From assembly GCA_028622995.1 (NCBI GenBank), contig JAJQJQ010000049.1, forward strand, positions 1,178,001-1,242,000: DNA of 64,000 nt. The letters are read 5' to 3'. Under the pieces are notes generated by a model, which worked only from the letters and a program-made list of their open reading frames with translations, made no database searches and had not been told where the DNA came from. Shown piece by piece: positions 1-13,626 of the stretch (within the stretch, counting starts at the first letter, position 1; each line of letters starts with the position of its first letter). The translations under genes were made by a program, and so were the position numbers. Source of the stretch: Panagrolaimus kolymaensis (lineage: Eukaryota > Nematoda > Chromadorea > Rhabditida > Panagrolaimidae).

Positions 1-3000
1 TTTTGTGACGATACATAGAATTTTATCGAATTACAAAGAGTATGAAATCAAGAAAATAAAAAGCAAATAAAGCAACACACTCTTCTTTTAGTTAAAGAAA
101 AGTGGAAGTTAAAGAGACACGAAAAAGAAAGTTAGTAACTTCCTTGGCAACTTAAAATGAGTTTAAAAATGTCAAAAAAAGATGAAAGAAAATAAAAATT
201 AAACAAGGAAGATGGATTTTTTTTCTAAAGGGCATTAAGAATTTCTTATTCCATATGAAATGGTTTGCTTTTATAAAAGAAAAAGTAAAAAAGAAATGAA
301 GAAATTTAGTTTTGATTAAAAAAATTTAGTCATTCGTATTTTTGCTTTCTTCATTTTTTATTTATAAATTAAAAATGGTTATAATTTTAAAAACGATATA
401 ACTTTAACAAGACTTACGATATTTTTAGCATAAAAATAACGGTTTTAAAAAAACATTTAATAAAATGCTTAGCTCGCAGTAACGGTTGTAAATATTCTTA
501 AAACATTTATTTCACAACTTCATTATGCGTGCTTTGCTTTAAATTAAATGCAAATTAATTAACGAAAATGCGATATAACATTATATGAATTTGAATCGAT
601 CCCAGATCAGAAAATAGCAACCAAAAAGATAAAATAATATCCAAAGTCAAACACGACTTAATTTGGTCCCTTGACAAATTAAGAATTTTTATATTATTTC
701 TCTCTTAATTTTTACAAGGATCCCAATTAAGTTCATGGTTAACAATCAGCAACCATTTCAAGCGATGATAAATTAGTTGAGTTGGGCCACCACACAATCA
801 GAAAGAAATTAAATAATTTAAAAACATTTTTGTATTAAAACATTTTTTTCCTTGACTTAAAAGGTGTACTAAATATATAAAATTTTACAGCGCAACTTAA
901 AAGTAAGGAAAAAAATATTAAAAAATTCATATTCTTATTTTTTTAAGAAATATCCAAAGTTTTGGCACACAAATTCATGGAAAATTGAGATATGAAAATA
1001 AAAATGAATGACTTACTAAAAATAATATTTTATCATGCAAAAAAATATTCGGCCTGCCTAAAATGAACTAAATTTGCAACGCAACGGGGCCAAAATTTTT
1101 TAACTTTTTATTTTCTTGACCAACGCAAGGTCGCAAATTTAGGCCAAATCGACACCTTTTTTTAAACTTTTCTTTTCCATCCAAAAGAATTCTAATTTAA
1201 AACAAAAGTCTAACAATCGCTCAATTTGCAACATTACAACCAAAAAAATTCTTTTTTAATTAATTAATTATTTTTTTCTTCTTTGATGTATAATGTCACA
1301 ATTTAAGCAAATTTGTTGACGAAGAAAATGGCATCAGGGTGTTGAGACAAATAAAAAATGTAAAATTAAGAATGATCACATTATCGAAGCACCTACTGAT
1401 TTTTATTTAAATTTAAAAAAATTATGGTACAGAAGATGCATGGACAAGTGATCATCCTCAAACCATACACAAATAAATGGACGTTGCTGCATAAATTTAG
1501 AGTAATACAAAATTAACTTTTTTAAACACAAATTGTTATTTTTAAAAACAACGATGTCCATGACTAAATTCACATTTCTTGAAAGTTAAAAAAATTTAAT
1601 TACCCATTTCAACTTTAAAAAAAGGCGAATTAAATCTGTGATCAACCATGCCTTTTGAAAAATGATAGCTTTTTTAGGACATCGATGGATTCGTTTAGAC
1701 AATAGCGGCCTTGGTATATTAAAAAAATAGTTTAACATAGTCTCAATTTATAACGCAAAACGCAATAAATTTTTAGGAAAAAATAATATTATTCATTGCG
1801 GTTAAGCGTTATAAATTAAGAAAATGCTAACCTCTGAGATACGTTGTTCTGAATTTCCATTTATGGCTCTAATTTATTTTTTCGTAAGCGGGTCTCGTTT
1901 GATAATTATGGTTTTTAATAAAATTATTGAATTAAAAATATTACTTTGCCGTGGATATTTGTCAATGGTTGGAATAAGCCTTACCGTAATCTTGATGCAT
2001 CCAACAATGACAGAATTTTAGGGTAATTAACAAACCAAGGATGAATTCCATAATTGATTGAAGTAACGCAAAAAAGTGTGATGAAACCTAAGGTACCTAA
2101 TTCTCACATTGGATTTGGAAAAATAACCATAAATTTTCATTATTTAATGTCAAAGTAGAAAAATGCTAAAGAAAAACAAAGTCTAACATACTCTTGATTG
2201 AGAATATTAAGACGTCAAAAAGATTTCAATTATTTTGTTGACCCTCGATATCCTCAATCAAGAAAATGTTGAATGGGTAATTTTTTGATTTCCAAATGCA
2301 ATATTGGCAGAAATTTTTTTATAGGCGCTGGAAAATTAAAATTCGGGCATGCGAAGAAAATGTAAAATACTAAAAAAAGCTGATGATACAACAACAAAAA
2401 AAACTACGCCTTTCAAAAACAAAAAAGAAAGTGGTGTGCTATTAGAATGCAGAGCAAAGAAAAAAATGGCTGTTGTATTTTTTTCGATGAAAAAATAAAA
2501 ACAAAAAAAAATACTTCCGCTTTTCGTTTTCTTTTTCTTTCTCGATCGAACCAATCGTTGATCGAATGCTTCGAACGTTCGTCATTGGTAGAAAAATATT
2601 CTATTTTAAGAAAAAAATAAAGCTTCATTTTTTTCATAACACAAAGAAATTTTACAGTAAACTAAGAAATGGTTTTTTTGCAAACTATTTAAAAAAACTT
2701 ATGCATAATTTTGAGCGCTTGTAATACTGTAAACTAATGGCGGTGGAGGTCCATGTGATTTACAAAAAAAAGCTGAATAAAGGTCAAATTTTTGTTAACG
2801 AAAAAATAAATTCATAAATTGGACTTTATAAAAATAAAAAGTATTTTTCATAAAATCTTAAATAAACAATGCTCGCTTGTAATTCTGATAAAAACGAAGA
2901 AAAAAAAATTACTTTTTCATTATTTAAAATATATTTGAACCATAAATAAATAAAAAATTAATAATACAAAACAAAAATAAACCAAAAATATAAAATGATA

Positions 3001-4885
3001 TTAGATTATTTAATGGTTTACCTTAATATCAAAATATATTTTTTGTTCATCCATGTTTTCAACATTTTTCTTAACTTTAACCTCCGACTTCCAAGAATGA
3101 GCCGCTTTCATTCTTTAAAACCAATCTAAATAAATCAGAGATTTTTTACTGTAAATGCTTAAAATCGCCGATCATTTTTTTTGCCATTTTTTAGAGCCCA
3201 AAACATAAAATTGTACGAAAACCATTTATTTCTATGTTTTTTTTTATGTACGAAAAAAATTCAAAGCCAAAATAAAAAATGCTAATGGCTGTCGAAATTT
3301 TTACAGAAAAAAAACTTTAAAGCTCCAGATGTGAGATTGAGATGCTTTTGTGAAAATTTATTATTTCATCAAAGAAATTTTTCCGCTCTGCATTTATAAA
3401 ATAGGGCAACAATAATCATAAGAAAAAAAGAAGACCATCTCCATAACTTCGATGCCTAAGAAGAAGAAAAAAAAATTATTTTGAAAAGGTCAAGAAGCCG
3501 GCATAGGCATAGGCAAAGCAAAAAAAATTAGCAGACGATGCAATGAAAAAAATAAATTGTTTGAGAGAGAAATAAACAATGTTTTTTTTATTTTTTCATT
3601 GCTTTCCTTTTTTTTGTATTTCATCAAACCAGCAAGCAATATTATCCCTTTTTTATTTTTCTTAAGCTCACTCTTTTTTTTTATACGAAAACTGTATTTG
3701 ACCGAACAACACGCTTTTAGCTAGCAAGGTTAGTTGCAAAAAGAAAAAAATTCTTCAATGTTGAATCACAAAATAAAAAATATTTTTTTTATACAACAAA
3801 AAGCCCAGCCCACACACAGAAAAAAAGATAGATACGATGGAATGAATGATTTTTGGTTTTTTTGGTTTTTGGATCATCTTTCAAAGAAAGTTGAAACAAA
3901 TGAAAAAAAAGTCATAAAGGAAGAAAAAGAAAATTTATGCAAAATCAAAAAATCAAAAGCAAAGACAAAGAAAAAAGTTTTTTTTCGATCCTTATCTTTA
4001 CTTCTCAAAACCATCGATCGCCACATGTTAAGGCTGCAGTTATGGGTCAGTCAAAAAGGCGTGAAAAAAAAGTGCCATATTTTTTTTGGCATTTTTTGAT
4101 TCATTCAAAGTTTGCTGTAACGAAGTTGTGATTTCAAAAAAAAATATTATTAGTCGACTTTTTTTTGTTAGAAAAAATTTGAAAAATGCTTATAATTTCT
4201 TCGCTACAATACACCACTGAATTCAATGTTTTTAAAAAGTTTCATCGAATCAGCTTTGGTGTATTGTAATGGAATTTTTATGCAAATCAAAAAATATTTT
4301 ATTTGCTGTGAAAGAATATGGTTGGGAATGTTTTTTATGAATTGTAAGTAAATAAAAATTAAACAAAAAATCATTGAAAATTTTATCACTAAATTATAAT
4401 ATTAAATATTTACAAATTTGGTCATTTAAAAAAAGGTATGGCTATATTTTTTTCGACACCTGATAATACTTTTCTTGGATAGTTATAAAAATTCCAAAAC
4501 TCCAGAATTTCCTTTTCTAAGGTTTTTAGTACAAAAAAATTATGACTAAATATTCCTTTAGAAAAAATTGTTTTAGACCAAAATCAAAGAATAAAAGTGG
4601 CATTAAAAATATGAGAGAAGCGAGAGGATGTTTGGGATTCAAAATACCACATACAATATAAGATATACTAGACGCTACGTGGACCTTCGGTCCGCAATGA
4701 AGCTTGTTTTATGCAAATTATTACGAAGATTTTGTAATTAATGATTTTATCCTTACTCTGGAAGATAAGATCGTCATCTCCGCAGCCTCCAATGCTAATT
4801 TACTTCTTTAAGATCCTCTAAACTTATTATAAATTGCTCCTAACAATTCCCTTAGCGTACACATCAATTAATAATAATTTCTCAG
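1..4885. other. AT-rich region, no supported gene
   Basis: Dominated by A and T homopolymers and simple tracts. The short open frames on both strands are Lys/Phe/Ile-rich, have no family signature and do not link by splice signals into a longer protein. The only distinct structure is the GC hairpin near 4.66-4.70 kb, listed separately. Unresolved 5' exons of the dCMP deaminase gene may lie in the last few hundred bases. Confidence 0.6.
4664..4694 (+). repeat. TATACTAG plus GC hairpin, copy A
   Basis: TATACTAG at 4664-4671 is followed by an inverted repeat, GGACC (4681-4685), loop TTC, GGTCC (4689-4693), which extends by a T-G and a G-C pair. A second locus at 26259-26291 has the same leader and a 3-nt-loop hairpin with a different stem. 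The shared architecture suggests the end of a mobile element family; that assignment is inference. Confidence 0.45.
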
Positions 4886-5781
4886 CATTCGGTCAATTTG
4901 AATCCTATAAAACCATTTTCAAAGATCCCAAATTATTTAACGTGCCTCAAAGTAAACAACCACCTGTAACTCAAGTAAGCTTTTTTGTTTGTTTTTTTGT
5001 TTAAAAAAAGGCCACTTTTTTTCCTGAAAATTAGTAATTTTTATTATTGAAACTTTGAGAAAAAACTTTCATTGAAAAAATTTTTTTAAGGAAAATTAAA
5101 AACAATTATAATTTTTTAAGGTTGGATGTTCGATAATTCAAGAGAATCATATCTTGAATTCCATTGGATACAATGGAATGCCACGGGGCTGCCATGATGA
5201 TGAATTCCCTTGGGGAAAACATCCTGATCGCCCATTTCTCAATAAGCATTCATATGTCTGCCACGCAGAAGAGAATGCGATTCTCAATGCTAAAGACTCC
5301 CTTACAGGCAATGTTTTATATTCAACTTTATTTCCGTGCAATCGGTGCGCGAAGATGATAATCCAGGTTTCTTTTATTTATTTTGTAAACTAAAAAAGTT
5401 CTCTAAATTTTAACAATTTTTTCTAATCTTAAAAATACTTTATTGGAGAGATTTTTTTTTTTTTCGAGGGAAAAACCTTTATTATTTAAAGTGTTAGATT
5501 TTTACGGCATTTTTGTAAACAAAAAAAAATTCATTTTGTGTGTTTTCTCCTTTAAAGTTTAAACCAATATTTTTTTAGGTTGGAATTTCTGAAGTCATTT
5601 ATCTTAGTTGCAAGCCCGACAACGATGAAGTGTTAGCTGCGAAGCTAATGTTCGCTAAAGCTGGAATTAAAATAAAGTAATTTTGATTCCTTTCTTCCAT
5701 TTTTTTTCAAACTTAAAAAGAAAATTTTTTTATAGAAAATTTGTTTCTGAACAAAAACAAATCGTGTTGAATTTTCCTTGA
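4886..5781 (+). CDS. dCMP deaminase (5' end unresolved)
   Basis: Deoxycytidylate deaminase converts dCMP to dUMP for thymidylate synthesis and uses a zinc ion. Exons: about 4886-4974 (tentative), 5121-5366, 5579-5676, 5736-5781, stop TGA at 5779. The second exon reads VGCSII...GYNGMPRGC and holds the catalytic CHAEENAI (zinc His and proton-shuttle Glu) and PCNRCAKMIIQ (PCxxC zinc cysteines). The next exon reads GISEVIYLS, as in the human enzyme after its LIIQA segment. Phases fit across the last three introns, with acceptors TTTTTAAG, TTTTTAG and TTATAG. The tentative first exon ends PPVTQ, which fits the 'RSKDPxTQVG' junction of the family, but the residues before it do not resemble the usual N-terminal helix and no start codon could be fixed. 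The zinc-site exons are undamaged. Confidence 0.8.
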
Positions 5782-8088
5782 AGCAGCAGCCAGCCAAATT
5801 GAAAATGTGATTATGAAGCTTTAAAATTTAAATTAATGGAATTTGTATTTCTTTTTTAAAAAAATAAATTATTGAAAATATTTATTATCAAAGTGGTAAA
5901 ACATTTTACTTTTTTTGTAAAGTTTTTCTTTGGAATAAAAAATTTGGTATGGGAGATGAGCATTTTAATAATTTAAAGATTTATCATTCTTGATCCAAGT
6001 TTTTCAAACCGTTGATTTTCAATATTAGAATTAAAAAAATCCATTGATTGCGTAAAATGATAAAATAAATATTTAAGTATTAAAATTAATTTAAATAAGA
6101 TTTGGAATAAGACATGCTATTGAATTTATAAATATTATCTGCGATAACAATGTCTCATCCCAGAACTCATTAAAATAATCCACTTTTTTTTGTTGGAAAA
6201 ATAAACATAAAATTTTAACAAAAAATCAATAAATTGTTGCTGCGGCATTAATGGAATGTTCCAGTTACAGAAAAGATCCAACATTAAAATCCACAGTGAT
6301 TTAATTTACGGGATTTTTTAAATTCGAAACCATTTTGCCCTGAATTTAAAATTTTGACAGCTTCCAACTTTGATCAATCTACTTAGTAGAATAGTTCCAA
6401 GTATTTGGTATCTGATACTTTAAAACCATATTTTAAAAATATATGTATTTAATTCCAGCAAAATTTAATTATTCGATTTTTCAAAAAAAAAATATTCACC
6501 AGTAAATCCAACAAACTAAATCCTAAATCCATTTTTTTTGCCGACAGTGGAAAAAGAAAATTTCAGGAACCTCCCGAAAATATTCTTACTTTTTTCAAAA
6601 CTGATTTTCTCATCTTTCCATCTTCTATTTTCCTGGGAGAAAATCATTCAATTTTTCAGGGGTGGAGAATAAAAAAAATTCGGCGCGCAATAATCATTCA
6701 TCGTCTAGACGACAGACGTACAAAGAAGAAGAAGAAAAAAACTAACGGCTGCAGTGGCAGCGACGGTGGCAATAAAAAAAAGATGATGGCAGTCCAGGAA
6801 CATAGCAGACGAGGCAGGGAAAAATAAAAAATCACAGAAATATGAACTAAAAAAAAGAAATGCTCTTTTAGAATGACCAAAAATAAAAAAATAAAAGGTA
6901 TGAACCATTTTTTTTTCTGGAGAAGAAGGAAGAATGAAAAAATGCTGCGCAGAATAATGTCTTCTTGTTGTTGCTGCCATTCTTCTTTCTTTTTTCACTG
7001 ACATTTTTTTTTTCACATAAAAAATATTTTTTTTTCTTTCATTCTTGTTTTTTGAATTGAATTTTCATATTTATTTCCCAGGCAACACAAAAAGAAAAAC
7101 CTTTAAAACCTTCTTTTTTTCATTCAATGTTTCTAATTTCTTTTTTTTCTTCTTTTTGACTCTTTGAATGAATGAAGAAATATGATTTTTTTTGTGAAAA
7201 TGCCAAAAAATTTTAGGAAATATTAAGCTTTTTAGGAACCAAAAAGAATAATAGTTACGTAAAAAAATCTTTTTTGGGTTTCAAATCTAAAACTATGCAA
7301 CCCAGAAAAAAAGCCATCATCATTTTTGAAACTTTTTTTCTGAAATCATTTTCCACTCTCCTTTTTTTATGACTTTTTTGTCTACTTTTTTATTTTTGTT
7401 TCCGCTACCCCAGAAAAAAATTTTTTTCGTCTGGATTCAAAAAAAAGGATGGGAAGAAGAAAGAAAGAAGAGATATCGTAAAACAAGGTCAAAGAAAAAA
7501 TTAAAGGAATCTTTTTTTTTCGGAAGAAATATTTAAAGTGAGAAAGAAAGATTTTTGATTTTCTTGATTTTAGAATAGATGGATTTAAAAGTGCAAATGC
7601 AGACAACCTTATTTTTAAAATAAGAAAAAAAAAGAAATGATAATTTTTATGCAATAAAATATATTTGACGACGGAGAAAAAAACGAAAAAAAGTTACGTC
7701 AGATAAATAAAAATTAAAGAACGATCAAAAACATTTTTAATTTATGATTTTTAAAAGTTTGGTTAAAAAATTTTTTTCTCTAAAAATCAAAAATAAAAAC
7801 AAGATCATAATTTTTTTTAATTAGATGATGGATTTCTCAACGAAAATAAATTTTCTAAAAAAATAGAGTTCCTCTTGAGATTCCCAGTTACTTTATGTGA
7901 CAGTATTAAAATTTTTTACAAAAAAACAAACATAGCTTTTATTTATTTAAAAATTTTTTTCAACAATTTTTATCATTAAATTACAATAAAATAATAATAT
8001 TGATAATAAAAAAATACACATATTAAAAAAGGCACAAAAAATTAAGTCGAATTTAAACAAATCAAAAAATTAAAAATTATAGTTTTTT
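5782..8088. other. Intergenic, low complexity
   Basis: A likely AATAAA lies close after the dCMP deaminase stop (about 5.87 kb). The rest is poly-A/poly-T and GAA/TTC-rich sequence. Apparent minus-strand frames at 6.7-7.0 and 7.4-7.65 kb are Phe-rich translations of those tracts, and I see no supported gene. Confidence 0.6.
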
Positions 8089-9161
8089 TCAAACAAATTC
8101 ATCGTCATTTGTTGATGAAGAAGATGAGCGTCGAACCCAAATAATAACTAAAGCAATAATAAAAATTAATCCCAGTGGAACCAATAATAAAAGAAATTGA
8201 TTATCAAATGGAATAGAAAATGATGAAGTTTGTTGGGTCACCGCATTCGAGGATGAAACAATTTCAGATGATTGCTGAAAAAAAAAATTGGAATAATCAT
8301 GGCTGTTTTTAAAAAACTATCAAGTTTTGACGAAAAAAAATAAAGAAATTATATATTTCCAATAAAGTTTTTCGAAACGAAAATGAAGAAAATTTATAAT
8401 TAAATTAAATTAAAATTAGTTTTAGAGTAATTTTCTAAAAAAAACTTTGTTCCACACCGCTAAAAAATTTTTTATTAGTGAATTTATTTTGGCACATTAA
8501 TTTTTTATTCGTTAATATTTTGCTTTGAGAATTATCGTTTGAAAGCTATTTTATGAAATTTTTTTGTAAATTAAAAAAAACATTTTATGTGTCCAAACGA
8601 AAATACATATATTAACTTTTTCTGACTCGGTTTTTCGGATTTTGTTCACAAATCCTTGAACCTTCTTGGTGATACACTTGGCTACGGTAAAAGCTATTTA
8701 TCTATGAGACATTTTTTTTAAAAATAAATATATAAATTTCAAACCTGTGATGAAGGGCAAATCCATCGAGGCATCATTAAATCTTCAACATTTTGAATTA
8801 CACATGGCAACGCGCATCTTCGCATACACGAGCCTTGAGTTTCAAAAGTATGTACTAGAGGTTGTTGACCATATAAATATCCAACCCCACTGCCTCCAGA
8901 TTGTTGTTGGCGCCTATCTGTGGAGGAAGAAGCAGCATAGCCTTTTCGATTATCTCCTCCACCTCCGCCGCCGCCGCCATGTTGATGATGGGTATCTTGA
9001 TAATCTCTTGAAAGCCTACCATAAATTAATTCTTCCGCTGATGAAGAAGGTAAAGATGAAAGAATTTCAAATGCTCCAGCAATTAAAGGTAATCCATTTT
9101 TATACCAAAAAAAAATATTTTTATTTCGCTCTTTCCCCATTTTGTGATTGTCGCCAAAATA
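8089..9161 (-). CDS. Small cysteine-containing single-pass membrane protein
   Basis: Two exons are clear: 8745-9161 (first ATG at 9138-9140, though the frame stays open upstream to an acceptor at 9161, so a 5' exon may exist) and 8089-8274. They join in phase at PSSQ/QSSE across a GT-AG intron. The protein has a polar low-complexity middle with eight Gly in a row, then a compact Cys segment (CMRRCALPC ... MMPRWIC), a Ser/Thr linker, one strong membrane helix (LLLLVPLGLIFIIALVII) and a short basic-acidic tail ending DDEFV. No family is recognised. The lack of a clear signal peptide in the visible first exon supports a missing 5' exon. The Cys cluster just outside the helix suggests a surface or secretory-pathway protein, which is inference. 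Confidence 0.6.
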
Positions 9162-12100
9162 CTAAAAAATAAAGTAAAGTAAAAAAGTATATTTAAATTT
9201 TATTTTTTCAAAAAATTTTTAAAGAGTAAATGTTCAAAAACTCGACAAGCAAAAACAAGTAAGTATATAAGAAAAAAAAATAAAAGACTTATCGATGCAT
9301 AAAAAATTTGAGGGATCTTGTTCGAAGGAAGAAAAAATATATGGCATCTAAAATGTAAGTGAGAAAGAAAAAAATAATAGAAAATAATGCTTCGGAAAAT
9401 GAAGAAAAATAAGTTAGTTTAGTTTTAAAAAATTATATGCTTTTTAAATTTATATTAATATTAATAAAAGTTTAAAAAGTAATGAGAATGTGAAATTATA
9501 AAAAAGTCTTTTAAATAATTTAAAAGTGTTTTGTCAAAGGTTCTTCAAAATAATTAATAAAACTTTAAATAAAAAAATGTAACCTCAAAAAAATTTGGAA
9601 GTTTTTCAAGGAAAACTTAAGATTTTGATTTTCGATATTTATAAAATTTCTAAACCGCTAGTTAAACCCCTAATTCTAAATTTAACCCCATTCAGAGAAA
9701 AAAAATGTAAGAGTTTATTTTATTTTAAAGTAAAAACAAAATTTAAATCATGGGTTAGAAATGAATTAAATAAGCGCATAAACATTAGTATTTATTTTTT
9801 TATATTTTTTTGTTGAAAAAATATATAGCATTTTTTTGCAACTGACACTTTAGTAGCTAACAAAAAAAAGCCATAATAGGCATCGCTGTTTGTTATATTC
9901 AGAACAGGTGATTTTGACAAATTTGTTTTCAAAAAATATAATTTCCATATTTGAGAAAAGTGGCAATTTTTTTTAACATGGACAAAAAAATGTATCATAA
10001 AAATAACATTAAACTTTAAAAAAGCAGTCAAAAAATGCAAAATTATGGCTTGAATATTTCTAATTTAAAAAAAAAGTAAAATTATAATTTCAAGATTTTT
10101 ACCATGACTTCATAATTTTAATTATCACTAGATTACCTACTAAATGTACCTATTTTCTTCTACCAACAAAATAAAACTTCTTTATTTTCAAATTTCTTCT
10201 TCGCGCCCCAATAACAAAAAGATTCAGCATTGCAAAGGAGAAAGAAGAAAAAGAGAATGGAAAAAGTAGCAACAACGTTTATGCAAACGAAGCTAGCTAA
10301 AGGAACTTCAGCACGGCCAATTCGATATATACTTTTTTCTTAAAACATTTTTGCGATAACTCAATTTTATTTATTTTCTATCCAAAAACCTTAAAGACAG
10401 TGAAAAAAAAAAACGAAAGAATAAAATTAAACGTTCATAGCAAAGAAAGGAGACAGAGAAAAACTTGAAAAATAAAAAAAGGTTGGTTGTTATTGGTAGA
10501 ATTAACTAATGTAAAGGCGTGAAAGAAGTTTGAAAGATTAAAAATAAATTTTATTAAAATGTCTCGAAGGTTGAAAAAAATTTTTTAAATGAAAATGATC
10601 AAAAAAATATGAAAGTTTCAGATTTTTTTGGAAATTAAAAAATATTTTCAAAAGTTTATTTTGTTTGAAATTTAAATATTTTTGAATCTTTCATGGTGAA
10701 AATCCGAGTTACGTTGCTTTTTTCTAAAATATTCTCACAAATTTTCAAAGCACGGCAAAGCGGCTGAATGAAATTTAAAAAGCGTAAAAAATGCGTTCCT
10801 TTAAAATTACATATTTTATAAGAAAATTAGCAATTTCCGCTTTTTTCCTTAATCAAATTTAAACGCGTTCGTTCCCACATAATATTTCAAAAATTTAAAT
10901 ATTTCAGACTAATAATTCCCAATTATTACAGCTTCATAAGTGGCGAGCTACAAAATCAAATCCAAAATAAAAATTTGTGATATCACTAATATTATTTTGT
11001 TTCCAATCCAGAATAAAAAGAATGGCTTAAAAATGTTTAAAAACTTTTTTTTATTATGCAAAAAAATAACAAAACCACACCCTCTGAATTCTAAATATGC
11101 CTCTTTTATTTTATTTTTTTTCTAACGGAAACAAAGCTTTTTTTCCATCCATCTTTCTAATCCTTGCTTGCTGCAGCTATTGGCTCTGGAGAAGAAAAAA
11201 AAAACAAGAGATGGAAATGTTCCATTTTTTATGGCGCAAAAAAAAAATAGAAGGAAATGCAAAATAGAAAATAAAAGAAAAAAACTTAATTAAAATTAAC
11301 TTTCTTTCCTCCTCTTTTTTTTATTCTAAAAAACAAAAACAAAAAAAATAGTCAATAAACCAAATATCTCTCTTCCTTATTTTTTTTTAATTTAAATCTT
11401 TTTTCCTTTATTCTTCTGTTTTATTTTTTTGGCCAAGAAAAAAAAAAGAGGATAGTTTTTTTACTCCGGAAATATCCTCATTTTTTTGTTTGTTAGAGTT
11501 GATTAGATTTTTATTTTGAAGGAAACAAACAACCAAGCAAAAAACTTTAACAAATTTGTGTCTGGTGTTTTTTTTTATGAGTTTTTGTTTACTAATTTTT
11601 TTTGAAGTTAAACAGCGGAAATAAATTAGTATTTAACAGTAATAAAATTAAAATTAATAGAAGGAAGATTCAAAAAAAAATATGTATTGTAACATTATGA
11701 TTTTGATAATAAAATTTAAAAATTTAGAAAAAAGTTAGGACTGGAAAGGATAAAAACTTTGGGCAAGCATGGAAAAGATTCGAAAAAACACTATATGTAG
11801 TATGTATGACACAAAAGATGTTCAAAAATATTATTGTAATTTTTTACTTCAAGGCTTTTTAGTTCAAGCTCGATCCACATCCATCTCAAAGTGAACATAC
11901 ATAAAAATTAGAGGACAAATAAATTCATTAAAAGACAAAGTAAATAAAATTTAGTGAATCTCTTGGATACTTATAAACGGATTTTTCAATCAGATAAAAA
12001 TATTGAGATCTCTTTTGAAAGCTGCAATCCCGAAGAACTAATTTAAAAAAACTCGAACTATATTTTTACATAATTTCTTGAATTTTTGTTTTAACAAATG

Positions 12101-13626
12101 CGAGAGAGAATAAAATAAACATATTTAATGAATCAGTCTCATGTCATTTTTTTTTAATTTTAGAAATGAAACAAGAACTTTGACATTTTTACTTTTTTTA
12201 AAAACTTTTTTAGAGCTACAACTTTTTAAGTTCGAAGACAAATAACTTTTTTTTCTTGGTGCATTTCAAAAAAGGAACAAGGAATGTCAAACTTTTTGTT
12301 TGACTGTCTATTTTTTTTTCTTTCATCATCCCAAAAAAATTGGCCATTTAAAAAAGAGCCAACACCGCGCAGAAAATGTTTCAGCAACCTTTTTAGCTGC
12401 TAACAAAAAAAAACTCATCCATCTTTTTATTTTCGTTTTTTCTTTTAAATCTCCCATCATTTTTTTTAAAGCGGCTATAATATAAAAAACATATATATAT
12501 TTATTTTTGGGTTTTTTTTGTTGGTGAAAAGTGTTAGTAGCAGCAGTATCGCGATAACTACTCCTTTGGGGGATAAATGAGAATGGATATTTATAAAAAA
12601 AAAGTTTAACAAAACACACAAACAAACAAAAAACATTCACCATCCGAGCAAGCAAGAACCGGAAAAAAAGAAGATGGGTGGCGAAGAAGAAAAAAGGGAA
12701 AACGGAAAAAATGTGCCAAATATAACAGAAAATTTCAGACAATTGTTGTAATGTTTCATTTTGTTATTTTCTTAGAAAAAAAAATTGCGAAGAATGGGTG
12801 AAACTACTAACATATACATATATATGAGTGTCAATGACATGGGCTCAAGAAGAAACAAGTAAGAGTAAAAAGAAGAAGAAGAAAAAAAATGAATGAACAC
12901 AAAAAAAAAAGTTTCTTATACATACTAATAAATTATTTCTAGTTCGATGAATTTTTTAAAAAAGAAAAATTCTAACACGGACTTAAAATTATTATGGGAT
13001 TTTCTAACAACAAAACTACAAAGAAAACGGTTATTAAAAATTGGTGGTTGATTGATTCTCGATCAAAATGAATATTTTTGCCAAAAAAAAAATCAAGGGC
13101 AATTTGTAAACCTCGAGGTTCAAGAAAATATTCTCTTTTTTTAAATGAAAAGTAAACTTTAAAATCAAAAAATTCAATTTTTTATATTTTCTAATTTTGG
13201 AGAATTTTTAAGATCCTTTTTAATTTTTCGAATCTATGAAATTTATTAAAATAAAAACTTCTTGAAAAAATTATTTTACTATTATAAAAGCCGTTGTTGT
13301 TCGCCTTTTTCGATCCATATATTTTTATAAAAATAAATCTTTGAGAAAGAAAAAAACCGCTACCAAAAAAATGGAAAAAAAAAGTGTGGTGCAAAGTGAA
13401 AATTTTAGTTAAATATGGACGAAAATAAACAAGAAGATAAAACCTCAAACAACTTCGAATGAAGCATCATACTTCACATCAAAAGAAAACAAAAACACAC
13501 AAAAATTAGTCAGTTTAATTTATTAATCCTAATAATCAGTGCGAGAATAAAAAAATGAAAAGACAAAAGTATACAAAAGAAGAATGTAGTTGTTTCATAG
13601 TTGTCGAAGATCATGAAAAGTTGTTA
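9162..13626. other. Long gene-poor AT-rich region
   Basis: Both strands were read. There are only homopolymer-driven open frames, no exon chains and no tRNA-like boxes. Simple ATATATAT tracts occur near 12.49 and 12.82 kb. Any regulatory content cannot be told from composition. Confidence 0.55.

Noticed and set aside
1824..2021. 65-codon open frame on the plus strand
   Set aside because: Hydrophobic translation of AT-rich DNA with no family signature, splice partner or neighbours.
2336..2637. Overlapping Lys/Phe-rich minus-strand frames
   Set aside because: Homopolymer-driven composition and two overlapping frames in the same tract; no exon chain.
3734..4099. 121-codon Lys-rich frame
   Set aside because: Poly-A translated as Lys runs; no domain, no splice context.
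12326..12742. 138-codon Phe-rich minus-strand frame
   Set aside because: Translation of poly-T/poly-A tracts; another frame on the opposite strand is equally open.
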